The notes: generated from the letters alone by a model not told the origin. A DNA stretch of 6,010 nucleotides from an uncultured cyanobacterium (GCA_945836835.1 CAMAML010000086.1:1-6010); one strand, 5' to 3'; shown: positions 1-5,908, counted from the first letter of the stretch. A program made the numbers and translations.

Positions 1-4
1 GGGA

Positions 5-1171
5 ATGAATCATTTCGACAGAAATCGTAATAATACTCAATTTGGGGCTAACGTACAAACCGGTAAATCATTTACAGTATATTTTGAGAATGAAGAACAA
101 TTTGTACAAACCGCAAAAGCATTAGAAGCAAGATTTAAAGAAAGTGGCTTGAAATCATCGGGAACGGTTATGAACGAGGCACAAATCGGAGATAGTGGAT
201 TTTTGTCATATCGCCATGAAGGTGCTGAAAGAGGAACTCAATACAAACCTGACGGAGTTGAAGATCCGTATTTAAACTCATTGAAAAATAATCAGGTAAA
301 ATCTGATGAATCGAGCATTGTCTTGGGAGGTGCTGCATCAAATAGCGGTGAAAAAGGTTCTATCGTCCTCGACCTTGACACAACTCCAAACCCAAAACAA
401 AATGTCGGACAATTTGACGATTCCATCGAAATCATTGGCGGTGGATCGTTTAACCCTCAACTTTCCACACAACAAAAAATTACCATAGGCGAAATCGGAC
501 AAAGAATCAACGGAATTCGATTTGAGAGTGAAGTAAGACCGCTTCAGGCAAAAATTGACAGATTACCTGATTGCCCGCAAAAAACTCAACTTCAAAAACA
601 ATTAGACCGGAAAGTAAAAGAGCTTTCCTCTGCTCCGGCTGCAAATTCCTCAACTAAGATTAATACAGGTAAAAACTCAAATATGTATACAATTCCTGAT
701 GGATTTGAGTTTACTGCCAGTTCTCCGGAGGTAATCACCCCTCGTAGAAATGCACATGCAACAACTAATATAACCAATGTAAAACCGGCTGATGTTGATG
801 TTAGCGGAACTGTTACAGGGTTTAGTTTTTTATCAGAAACATCAAACTTGAAAAAGTTGCTAAAAGATAATAGAGTGGCTCTGGATTTAAGAAATTCTTG
901 GTCAGGAAACTCAAAAGTTGCCGTCGGGTATGTTAAAGACTGTGATGTAACCGTTTTAACCACATGTGACGGAGTTCTTGATTCTTTTAGAAGACCGGGG
1001 TGTATTACAATCTCTTTAAAAGGTCAAGTTTCAGAAGTTGACGGTTTAAGACTTCTCAGTCACTTAAAAGAAAAAGGACTTATTACTCAGCTTAGTGATC
1101 TAAGGCAAGCAACTGTTATTGCAAAGAAAATCCAGGAAGAAGTCGCAAATTTCTTTAATGGCTTGAACTAA
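5..1171 (+). CDS. Hypothetical protein of 388 residues, family not recognised
   Basis: I do not recognise this protein. It has no signal peptide and no membrane segment, so it is probably soluble. An N-terminal stretch contains the tripeptide FGA (residues 13-15). Residues about 20-50 look like a mixed strand/helix element rich in Glu and Lys. Residues 60-165 are polar, Gly/Ser/Asn-rich and probably loosely ordered. Residues about 175-208 form a charged, Leu/Gln-rich segment that could be a short coiled coil. After a second Thr/Asn-rich linker (210-262), residues about 263-388 look like a folded C-terminal domain with alternating strands and two helices, and carry Cys313, Cys321 and Cys333. 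The start is uncertain: the frame is open back to the window edge, and the only purine run (GGGA) touches the ATG, too close for a ribosome-binding site. The gene may therefore begin before the window. It converges on a small minus-strand ORF, with stop codons overlapping. That it is coding is likely from its length and normal composition; its function is unknown. Confidence 0.75.
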   Translation: MNHFDRNRNNTQFGANVQTGKSFTVYFENEEQFVQTAKALEARFKESGLKSSGTVMNEAQIGDSGFLSYRHEGAERGTQYKPDGVEDPYLNSLKNNQVKSDESSIVLGGAASNSGEKGSIVLDLDTTPNPKQNVGQFDDSIEIIGGGSFNPQLSTQQKITIGEIGQRINGIRFESEVRPLQAKIDRLPDCPQKTQLQKQLDRKVKELSSAPAANSSTKINTGKNSNMYTIPDGFEFTASSPEVITPRRNAHATTNITNVKPADVDVSGTVTGFSFLSETSNLKKLLKDNRVALDLRNSWSGNSKVAVGYVKDCDVTVLTTCDGVLDSFRRPGCITISLKGQVSEVDGLRLLSHLKEKGLITQLSDLRQATVIAKKIQEEVANFFNGLN

Positions 1172-1314
1172 TTTTTGGATGACGTTCTCAAAAACAACTC
1201 CCTCATCAACGCCGTGTAGCAGTCAAAATCCGATTTTGCGGTTTCGACTTTCTCCACAAGTGCCCGTATTTCTTCTTCGATTTCAAAGTTTTGGTTAATC
1301 TCAAACATACTCAC
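1168..1314 (-). CDS. Possible small acidic helical protein (48 residues)
   Basis: This is a short ORF of unknown function. It encodes a charged, helix-prone peptide with an acidic N-terminal half (a Glu-rich run near residues 9-16) and a basic tail ending in SSKN. It has no membrane segment or recognisable domain. I chose the GTG at 1312-1314 because the purine run GGGAG (about 1324-1328 on this strand) lies 9 bases upstream. The ATG two codons later (1306-1308) is an alternative and gives 46 residues, but its spacing to GGGAG is long. The open frame extends back to a TTG at 1408-1410, but that extension has no ribosome-binding site. The gene follows the histidine-phosphatase gene on the same strand after about 100 bases and could be co-transcribed with it. 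Its stop overlaps the stop of the convergent 388-residue gene. It may also be non-coding. Confidence 0.4.
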   Translation of the reverse strand: MSMFEINQNFEIEEEIRALVEKVETAKSDFDCYTALMRELFLRTSSKN

Positions 1315-1326
1315 TACACATATCTC

Positions 1327-1349
1327 CCGTCTTGTACTTTTTAAGACGG
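1327..1349 (-). promoter_or_regulatory. Hairpin next to the small-ORF ribosome-binding site
   Basis: Perfect 7-bp inverted repeat: CCGTCTT at 1327-1333 and AAGACGG at 1343-1349, with a 9-base loop. On the minus-strand transcript the downstream arm runs straight into the GGGAG that would serve the small ORF, so folding would partly cover that ribosome-binding site. Neither side has a T-run of the kind a terminator needs. The structure is visible; a regulatory role is inference. Confidence 0.35.
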
Positions 1350-1360
1350 AAAATGCGGGC

Positions 1361-1389
1361 AAAACTTTAACTTTTTTTGATAAAGTTTT
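1361..1389. other. A/T-rich inverted repeat downstream of the histidine-phosphatase gene
   Basis: AAAACTTTA at 1361-1369 pairs perfectly with TAAAGTTTT at 1381-1389 around an 11-base loop that contains a T7 run. It lies 27 bases past the stop of the minus-strand histidine-phosphatase gene. The stem is weak (one G-C pair) and no T-tract follows it, so it is at best a poor terminator or an RNA 3'-end structure. Confidence 0.3.
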
Positions 1390-1415
1390 ACAAAAATTTA
1401 CCTGTATCAATGTGG

Positions 1416-2036
1416 TTATATCGGGGTATAGTCAGAGTATACCAGACTTTTCCAATCCTCGTAGTAGCTTATCTGAGTTGCCGAACCCGTTCTTATATAG
1501 AGGTTGTAAAACGATGTGAGAGGCACATTCAGTGCGTCACAGATTGCCGCCTTTATTACGTCGGGGTGGGTTACCACGATAACCCTGTTTCCGCTGTTTT
1601 TGTCCACGATTTTGGCAACCGTTTTCGCCACCCTCTCTATAAAGTCTGCGAGGGGTTCCGCATCTTCGGGGGTGTAAATTTGCGGTTCTTTTACCATTTG
1701 TTTTAGCTCTTCGGGGAATTTTGTCTCAAGTTGGTGAAACGTCATTCCGCTGAATTTTCCGTATTTTCTGGTTTTCAGGTCGATTATTTCAAAATCTTTT
1801 TTATAAACTTTTGCCACATACTTTGCCGATTGCACGCAACGGGTTGCGGAGGATGTGTAAATCTTGTCGTTTTTTACTCTCCTTTTTTTTAAGAAGTCGC
1901 AAATTTTAAGTATCTCTTCCGTCCCGTTTTCAGAGAGTGGCGGGTGATTTTCCATATCGGAAATGCGGTTCTCTTCGCTGAAAATCGTTGCTCCGTGGCT
2001 TATGAAAGTTATCTTACATTTTCTGTCAAAATACAT
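1416..2036 (-). CDS. Histidine phosphatase / phosphoglycerate-mutase-like protein, atypical active site
   Basis: This is a 206-residue member of the histidine phosphatase (phosphoglycerate mutase-like) superfamily. These are usually cytoplasmic enzymes that remove or move phosphate through a phosphohistidine. The N-terminal motif reads FISHGAT (residues 11-17), matching the family's RHGxT pattern but with Ser13 in place of Arg; His14 would be the phosphorylated residue. A later motif, IYTSSATRCVQSA (59-71), keeps the conserved Arg66. The second histidine is His157 in VVTHP. The usual Glu of the LRE..G.WEG region is replaced: here LKT..YGKFSG (87-97), with Thr89 and Ser96. I start at the ATG at 2034-2036, which puts the motif about ten residues in, as is normal. 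AAAGGA lies 11 bases upstream, a slightly long gap. The gene is divergent from leuD. The fold is confident; the substrate is unknown, and activity may be altered or lost. Confidence 0.85.
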   Translation of the reverse strand: MYFDRKCKITFISHGATIFSEENRISDMENHPPLSENGTEEILKICDFLKKRRVKNDKIYTSSATRCVQSAKYVAKVYKKDFEIIDLKTRKYGKFSGMTFHQLETKFPEELKQMVKEPQIYTPEDAEPLADFIERVAKTVAKIVDKNSGNRVIVVTHPDVIKAAICDALNVPLTSFYNLYIRTGSATQISYYEDWKSLVYSDYTPI

Positions 2037-2121
2037 AATGCTTAAAATCCTTTGTTTACATTTTAACATAAATTTTGATTTTGTAGTAATATAAATGTAT
2101 GAAATCAATGGGAGAAAAAAC
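2037..2121. promoter_or_regulatory. Divergent intergenic promoter region (histidine phosphatase / leuD)
   Basis: These 85 A/T-rich bases lie between two divergent start codons, so promoters in both directions are expected. On the plus strand TTAACA (2063-2068) is followed after 18 bases by TAATAT (2087-2092), overlapping TATAAA (2090-2095). This is a plausible but imperfect sigma70 pair for leuD. On the minus strand TAAAAT (2060-2065) is a possible -10 box, with only a weak -35 candidate upstream. I see no operator palindrome. Confidence 0.4.
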
Positions 2122-2613
2122 ATGAGAGGTAAGGCTTTTAAATTCGGGGACAATATTTCGACGGATCATATCGCACCAGGGCGGTTGTTTCACCTTCGTT
2201 CAAACTTGGAAGAGTTTTCAAAACACGTATTGGAGGACGCCGATCCCGAGTTTGCAACAAGGATGAGTAGGGGCGATTTTGTCGTTGCGGGAAACAATTT
2301 CGGGCTCGGGTCGTCAAGAGAGCATGCTCCGCAAATTATAAAAATTGCGGGCGTGGGTGCGGTTATCGCAAAATCTTTTGCAAGAATTTTTTACAGAAAT
2401 GCCATTAACATTGGGCTTTTGGCGATTGAATGCGATACGGACGGCATTGATGCGGGGGATGAGTTGGAACTGGATGTTGAAAAAGGAGTTCTGACCGACT
2501 TGACAAACGGAGCGATTATTCCGATAGAACCGCTACCGCCCGTTATGATTAAAATGCTTAACGACGGCGGACTTGTTGAGCATATAAAGAAAAACGGAGA
2601 TTTTAATTTATAA
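2122..2613 (+). CDS. leuD: 3-isopropylmalate dehydratase-type small subunit (LeuD-like)
   Basis: Small (swivel-domain) subunit of an aconitase-superfamily hydro-lyase. In leucine synthesis it pairs with the iron-sulphur subunit LeuC to isomerise 2- and 3-isopropylmalate in the cytoplasm. Visible marks are the opening FGDNISTD (residues 8-15), the hallmark NFGLGSSREHAP (59-70), the strongly conserved SFARIFYRNAINIGL (85-99), and the C-terminal EPLPP followed by GGL. At 163 residues it has the short, archaeal-like length rather than the roughly 200 residues of the E. coli form. The ATG at 2122 is preferred over an in-frame ATG at 2095, because GGGAG (2110-2114) sits 7 bases before it and the family begins here. 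The specificity loop reads APGRLFHLRSN (18-28), not the usual IIPARYLNT-like form, so homoaconitase- or dimethylmalate-type substrates are possible. No large subunit lies beside it. Confidence 0.9.
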   Translation: MRGKAFKFGDNISTDHIAPGRLFHLRSNLEEFSKHVLEDADPEFATRMSRGDFVVAGNNFGLGSSREHAPQIIKIAGVGAVIAKSFARIFYRNAINIGLLAIECDTDGIDAGDELELDVEKGVLTDLTNGAIIPIEPLPPVMIKMLNDGGLVEHIKKNGDFNL

Positions 2614-2620
2614 AAAAGAT

Positions 2621-2649
2621 TAAGAGGTGTCGAAATTCGGCACCTCTTA
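2621..2649. terminator. Bidirectional intrinsic terminator between leuD and the convergent 268-residue gene
   Basis: A 12-bp stem (2621-2632 with 2638-2649) with a 5-base AAATT loop; one pair is a wobble in RNA on the plus strand. On the minus strand it is followed by ATCTTTTTTA, a good T-tract, so it fits best as the terminator of the minus-strand gene ending at 2672. On the plus strand it lies 8 bases past the leuD stop but is followed only by an interrupted T/C run (TTCCTTTCTTC), so termination there may be weaker. Confidence 0.8.
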
Positions 2650-2671
2650 TTCCTTTCTTCAGCATTTTTAT

Positions 2672-3478
2672 TTATACACCGTAAGGGGTTGTCATATATG
2701 GATTTGGTTGAGCGAAAATATTTGGATTTTGCATCATAGCCATTTGGAGTTGTTGAGCCATATATGCATCCGCCTGATTATATTCCAGCGGATTTGTAGA
2801 TCCCGTGTCGAATGTTCCGCCCGTAGGGTTTGTTGTTTGTCCTGCTTTTGCAAGGATTTCTTGTTTTTGGTCGGCATAGCTTTTGCCGATAACAAGCTCC
2901 GAGAGGAACTGTCCGCCCATAAACCCTATAATACCGCCGACTAACGGGATAGGGATAAGTGCTTGACCGATTGCCGCACCGAGTGTTGCCGTGATTAATT
3001 TTGAACCCGATTTTGCAACTTCACCCGCATTAAGCTGCCCGTCTTTTGCGGCTTCCCAAAGTTTTTTACCTTCGTCATAGACCATCCAAGCTCCGAATAT
3101 CAGCGGAAACCTTTTAGCGATAACCCCACCGATACTTCCAAGCCTGCTCAAGACACCTTTGCCCGCCGTGCTTGTCCAGGCTGATGAAAATTCGCTCGGA
3201 ATATTACAGATAGATTTTTTTGTAGCTTTCCAAAAACCGCCTTCGGCTTGCGTTAAAGCGGTGTTTTTTGTCTCCATTTCGCCGAACGCTTTTTTGATGT
3301 TTGACCAAAGGTTTTTATACCCTTGTCCGCCATAGTATTTGCCGTTAGGTTTTTTCACACCTCTGACACTTCGTTGCAGAGCTTCCTGAAAAACGCTTTG
3401 ACCTTCGCCCATCACGAGATACGGTGAACTTGTAATAACCTGACGAATACCATTAAAAATAGGAGTAACAGAAACCAT
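2672..3478 (-). CDS. Hypothetical protein with glycine-rich hydrophobic segment and Met/Gln/Asn/Pro-rich tail
   Basis: I do not recognise this 268-residue protein. Residues 1-100 are mixed and soluble-looking, with Gly/Lys/Tyr-rich stretches near 39-55. Residues about 107-135 are moderately hydrophobic and Gly-containing. Residues about 160-199 form a long hydrophobic run with regularly spaced glycines (GAAIGQ, then GGIIGFMGG near 181-189), which resembles glycine-zipper segments that insert in or associate with membranes. The tail (about 214-268) is low-complexity, rich in Thr/Asn/Gly, then Met/Gln (AQQLQMAMMQ, 241-250) and Asn/Pro. There is no N-terminal signal peptide. The ATG at 3476-3478 has AGGT (3485-3488) 6 bases upstream, a sound start. 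The nucleotidyltransferase gene lies 83 bases upstream on the same strand, with no clear terminator between. A membrane-active, secreted or phage-derived role is possible; none is shown. Confidence 0.75.
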   Translation of the reverse strand: MVSVTPIFNGIRQVITSSPYLVMGEGQSVFQEALQRSVRGVKKPNGKYYGGQGYKNLWSNIKKAFGEMETKNTALTQAEGGFWKATKKSICNIPSEFSSAWTSTAGKGVLSRLGSIGGVIAKRFPLIFGAWMVYDEGKKLWEAAKDGQLNAGEVAKSGSKLITATLGAAIGQALIPIPLVGGIIGFMGGQFLSELVIGKSYADQKQEILAKAGQTTNPTGGTFDTGSTNPLEYNQADAYMAQQLQMAMMQNPNIFAQPNPYMTTPYGV

Positions 3479-3561
3479 AATTTTACCTGCCTACACTATA
3501 ACTTAATTTTTAACTAACCTTACTTACATAAAGTATTTTGAGATTAAAAAAATGCTCTTTG

Positions 3562-3858
3562 TTACAAAATCTTTACAAGATCTTTTTTGATAAGTTCAAA
3601 AAAATCTTTATCAATTTCGTTGTAATCACAAAAATTAACTATATAGGACAGCCTTGAGCTGTCCATTACACCTTTTAAATCAGCCAGTTCGGATATTGAA
3701 ATTTCTTTTTCCCCTTTAACAAGCACGTCCAAGTCGGAAGTTTTTTCGTGAGTCCCTTTTACCCGTGAACCGTAAAGATAAAAAGAGTATTTATCTTTAT
3801 AGGGGGAAAGAATTTTTATTAAAATTTTGTATTCCTCATCAGTAACTCCCAAAAACAT
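3562..3858 (-). CDS. MNT-type nucleotidyltransferase domain protein (MntA-like)
   Basis: A 98-residue minimal nucleotidyltransferase of the DNA polymerase beta superfamily. Family members transfer a nucleotide, and some (MntA) act as antitoxins that AMPylate a HEPN ribonuclease encoded beside them. The defining motif GS-X10-DXD is exact: Gly30-Ser31, then Asp42 and Asp44, within YGSRVKG...TSDLDVLVKG. The usual third carboxylate on the later strand (the first D of a VDLVD-like motif) appears to be Asn75 in IVNFCDYN; Asp78 is the nearest acid. The protein has the usual small size and cytoplasmic character. The ATG at 3856-3858 directly follows a TAA stop in the same frame, with a weak GGGGA purine run just before. 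No intact HEPN gene lies on either side, so this is a solitary copy or the survivor of a broken pair. The family call is confident; the antitoxin role is inference. Confidence 0.8.
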   Translation of the reverse strand: MFLGVTDEEYKILIKILSPYKDKYSFYLYGSRVKGTHEKTSDLDVLVKGEKEISISELADLKGVMDSSRLSYIVNFCDYNEIDKDFFELIKKDLVKIL

Positions 3859-3924
3859 TTATTCCCCGAGTGCCTTTCTCAATTCGTCCCTTAAAAAGAT
3901 TGTATCGGCGAGTAATTGATCAAA
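3859..3924 (-). pseudogene. Possible 3' remnant of a gene upstream of the nucleotidyltransferase
   Basis: In the same frame as the nucleotidyltransferase and ending in TAA immediately before its ATG, 21 sense codons encode FDQLLADTIF then LRDELRKALGE, which reads like the helical C-terminus of a real protein. A TGA at 3925-3927 closes the frame upstream, and no start codon lies inside it. It could be the tail of a lost partner gene, cut off where the DXS-like gene's promoter region begins, or chance. I cannot assign it to HEPN or any other family. Confidence 0.3.
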
Positions 3925-3952
3925 TCAGATAAGAAAAAGAGAGAATTGGGTC

Positions 3953-3982
3953 TTAACAATTTGCATTAAGTCTGTTTATAAT
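3953..3982 (+). promoter_or_regulatory. Sigma70-type promoter of the DXS-like gene
   Basis: TTAACA (3953-3958, one mismatch to TTGACA) and a perfect TATAAT (3977-3982) are separated by 18 bases. Transcription would begin near 3989, giving a leader of about 28 bases that contains the AGAGGT ribosome-binding site (3003 bases into the 4 kb mark, at 4003-4008) ahead of the ATG at 4017. This placement favours the longer, signal-peptide-containing start. Confidence 0.7.
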
Positions 3983-4016
3983 GTAAAATATACTATATCA
4001 AAAGAGGTAGAAATCG

Positions 4017-5840
4017 ATGAAAAAGAGGTTAATTGCAACGTTGGCGTTGCTTATTGTTACACAGAGTTATGCGTTAGCAGGAAAGGATTTTGATATGCTG
4101 GAAAAGATAAACAAGCCCGATGACGTTAAGGTTTTGAACGTAAGCCAAATGGAAGAGTTGGCAAGCGAGATACGACAAGGTATTTTGAACCATTCAAACA
4201 CAATAGGCGGACATGTAGGTCCCGATTTGGGGATTGTGGAGGCGACGATTGCACTCCATTACGTGTTTAATTCCCCTAAGGATAAGATTGTATATGACGT
4301 TTCGCACCAAATATACCCGCACAAGATGTTGACGGGCAGAAAAGAAGGGTTTATCGGGAAAATTGATCCTAAGATTACGGGGTATTCCAACCCCGCAGAG
4401 AGCGAACACGACTTTTTCGTGGTCGGGCATACTTCGACTTCGTTGAGTCTTACGACAGGCATGGCAAAAGCAAGAGATTTGAACGGCGAAAAGTATAACG
4501 TGATTGCACTAATCGGGGACGGCTCTTTGTCCGGCGGGGAAGCTCTTGAAGGGTTGAGTAACGGTGCCGTTTTGGGAAGTAACTATATTATAATCGTAAA
4601 CGACAACGATATGTCGATTGCTCCGACAAACGGCGGGTTGTTCAAGAACCTTGCGGAATTAAGGGCAACCAAAGGTAAAGCCGAAAACAACCTCTTTAAA
4701 GCTATGGGGTATGATTACCTGTACGTGGAAGAAGGAAACGACGTTGAAAAACTTATCGAGGCGTTCAAGTCTGTAAAAGACTGCAAAAAGCCGACGGTTG
4801 TTCATATTCATACCCAAAAAGGTAAAGGCTACAAGCCTGCCGAAGAAAACAAAGAGTTTTATCACTGGATGTTACCGGGATTTTTGGACGCAGAGGCAGT
4901 CGCAGCACCGCAGCCGGAAACTTACACTTCGTTGACGACTGATTATTTATTGGAAAAGAAAAAGAGTTGCAAAAACCTGCTTGCGGTCTCGCCCGCAACT
5001 CCCGGGGCAACAGGGTTTACACCCGAGTTTAGAGAAAAAATGGGCAAAAACTACGTTGATGTGGATATTGCGGAACAGCACGCCGTCGGGTTCGTGTCAG
5101 GTGCTGCCAAAAACGGTGCAAAACCCGTGCTTGCGGTTTTAAGCTCTTTTATTCAACGTTCTTACGACCAGTTATCACAGGATTTGGCTTTAAATAATGC
5201 CCCTACAACAATTCTTGTTTATTGGGGTGCGATTTCCGGCATGGATATGACGCATCTTGGGGTCTTTGATATTCCGTTGATAAGCAATATCCCAAATATT
5301 GTATACCTTGCACCGACGACAAAGGAAGAATACCTTGCAATGCTTGATTGGTCGGTTGAACAGTATAAATATCCCGTTGCAATAAGGGTGCCGTTCGGGG
5401 ATGTTGTTTCGACGGGCAAAAAAGATACGACCGATTATTCAAAAATTAATACCTTCAAGATGACCAATAAGGGCGAAAAAGTTGCAATCATCGGGGCGGG
5501 AAATTTTTATCAGCTTGCAGAAGACGTTCAAAAAGAAATCAAGGCAAAACTCGGGATAGATGCAACCCTTATAAATCCTGTATATTTAAGCGGGGTGGAT
5601 AAGGATATGCTTGAAGGGTTGAAAAAAGACCACAAAGTTGTGATAACCTTGGAGGACGGCGTCTTAGACGGCGGGTTCGGCGAAAAGGTTGCAAGGTTCT
5701 ATGGTGCTTCCGATATGAAGGTGCTTAACTACGGTGCAACAAAAGAGTTTACCGACCGAGTCCCGACGGAAGAGCTTTACAAACGCTTCCGCTTGACAAA
5801 AGAACAGATTACGGAAGATGTTTCGGAGATTATCGACTAA
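4017..5840 (+). CDS. dxs: 1-deoxy-D-xylulose-5-phosphate synthase-like protein with N-terminal signal-peptide-like extension
   Basis: A 607-residue thiamine-diphosphate enzyme of the DXS/transketolase class. DXS joins pyruvate and glyceraldehyde 3-phosphate to make DXP for isoprenoid, thiamine and pyridoxal synthesis. Residues 27-300 are the first TPP domain: GGH (His66), DVSHQ (His97), and the TPP/metal motif GDGS at 167-170 ending at Asn195 in NDNDMSI. Residues about 305-465 are the pyrimidine domain: catalytic Glu353 in IAEQHA, Arg381, Asp410, His413 and Arg457. Residues about 485-600 are the C-terminal domain. The YDVSHQ and GMDMTHLG forms place it in a divergent DXS-like group; the DRAG arginine (E. 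coli Arg420) is Trp403 here. Residues 1-21 look like a signal peptide (KKR, hydrophobic core, ALA before Gly22). Met27 matches the normal family start and has its own ribosome-binding site. A dedicated promoter precedes the gene and a hairpin follows. The class is sure; DXS activity and location are not. Confidence 0.88.
   Translation: MKKRLIATLALLIVTQSYALAGKDFDMLEKINKPDDVKVLNVSQMEELASEIRQGILNHSNTIGGHVGPDLGIVEATIALHYVFNSPKDKIVYDVSHQIYPHKMLTGRKEGFIGKIDPKITGYSNPAESEHDFFVVGHTSTSLSLTTGMAKARDLNGEKYNVIALIGDGSLSGGEALEGLSNGAVLGSNYIIIVNDNDMSIAPTNGGLFKNLAELRATKGKAENNLFKAMGYDYLYVEEGNDVEKLIEAFKSVKDCKKPTVVHIHTQKGKGYKPAEENKEFYHWMLPGFLDAEAVAAPQPETYTSLTTDYLLEKKKSCKNLLAVSPATPGATGFTPEFREKMGKNYVDVDIAEQHAVGFVSGAAKNGAKPVLAVLSSFIQRSYDQLSQDLALNNAPTTILVYWGAISGMDMTHLGVFDIPLISNIPNIVYLAPTTKEEYLAMLDWSVEQYKYPVAIRVPFGDVVSTGKKDTTDYSKINTFKMTNKGEKVAIIGAGNFYQLAEDVQKEIKAKLGIDATLINPVYLSGVDKDMLEGLKKDHKVVITLEDGVLDGGFGEKVARFYGASDMKVLNYGATKEFTDRVPTEELYKRFRLTKEQITEDVSEIID
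4079..4097 (+). promoter_or_regulatory. Internal ribosome-binding site and alternative start codon in the DXS-like gene
   Basis: AGGAAAGGA (4079-4087) precedes an in-frame ATG at 4095-4097 (Met27) with 7 bases between. The protein starting there opens with MLEKIN followed by a Pro-Asp pair, the usual beginning of cytoplasmic DXS proteins. Initiation here would give a 581-residue protein without the signal-like segment. The purine run partly encodes the residues after the predicted cleavage site, so it could also be coincidental. Confidence 0.5.
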
Positions 5841-5852
5841 TTGTTACGTTGG

Positions 5853-5878
5853 CGGGTTCGATGAAAACGTCGAACCCG
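5853..5878 (+). terminator. Hairpin terminator after the DXS-like gene
   Basis: CGGGTTCGATG pairs with CGTCGAACCCG around an AAAA loop. Nine outer pairs are perfect and the inner end contains one wobble. It starts 12 bases past the stop codon. Only ACTTTG follows, so the T-tract is short; the stem is strong enough for a terminator or an mRNA 3'-end stabiliser. Confidence 0.6.
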
Positions 5879-5908
5879 ACTTTGTGGTGTGGTGAATTTT
5901 TTAGTTTG

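Noticed and set aside
2095..2121. Earlier ATG for leuD at 2095
   Set aside because: It adds nine non-conserved residues; the GGGAG spacing and family alignment both point to 2122.
2037..2153. Longer minus-strand start for the histidine phosphatase at 2153 (TTG) or 2069 (ATG)
   Set aside because: The extension would overlap leuD, lacks a ribosome-binding site and adds residues before a family motif that normally lies near the N-terminus.
3495..3500. TATAGT as a -10 box for the 268-residue minus-strand gene
   Set aside because: A start of transcription about 7 bases downstream would fall on the ribosome-binding site, and no good -35 box lies at the right distance.
3859..3966. A 35-codon minus-strand frame from an ATG at 3964-3966, if the TGA at 3925-3927 were read through
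   Set aside because: There is no sign of TGA recoding elsewhere in the window and no ribosome-binding site; only the part after the TGA is kept, as a possible remnant.
4194..5442. Several minus-strand open frames of 66-81 codons inside the DXS-like gene
   Set aside because: They lie entirely opposite a well-conserved enzyme, have no coherent domains and are best explained as its shadows.
5854..5861. GGGTTCGA resembles the T-arm of a tRNA
   Set aside because: It pairs with TCGAACCC 8 bases later as a simple hairpin, and there is no acceptor stem, anticodon arm or D-arm around it.
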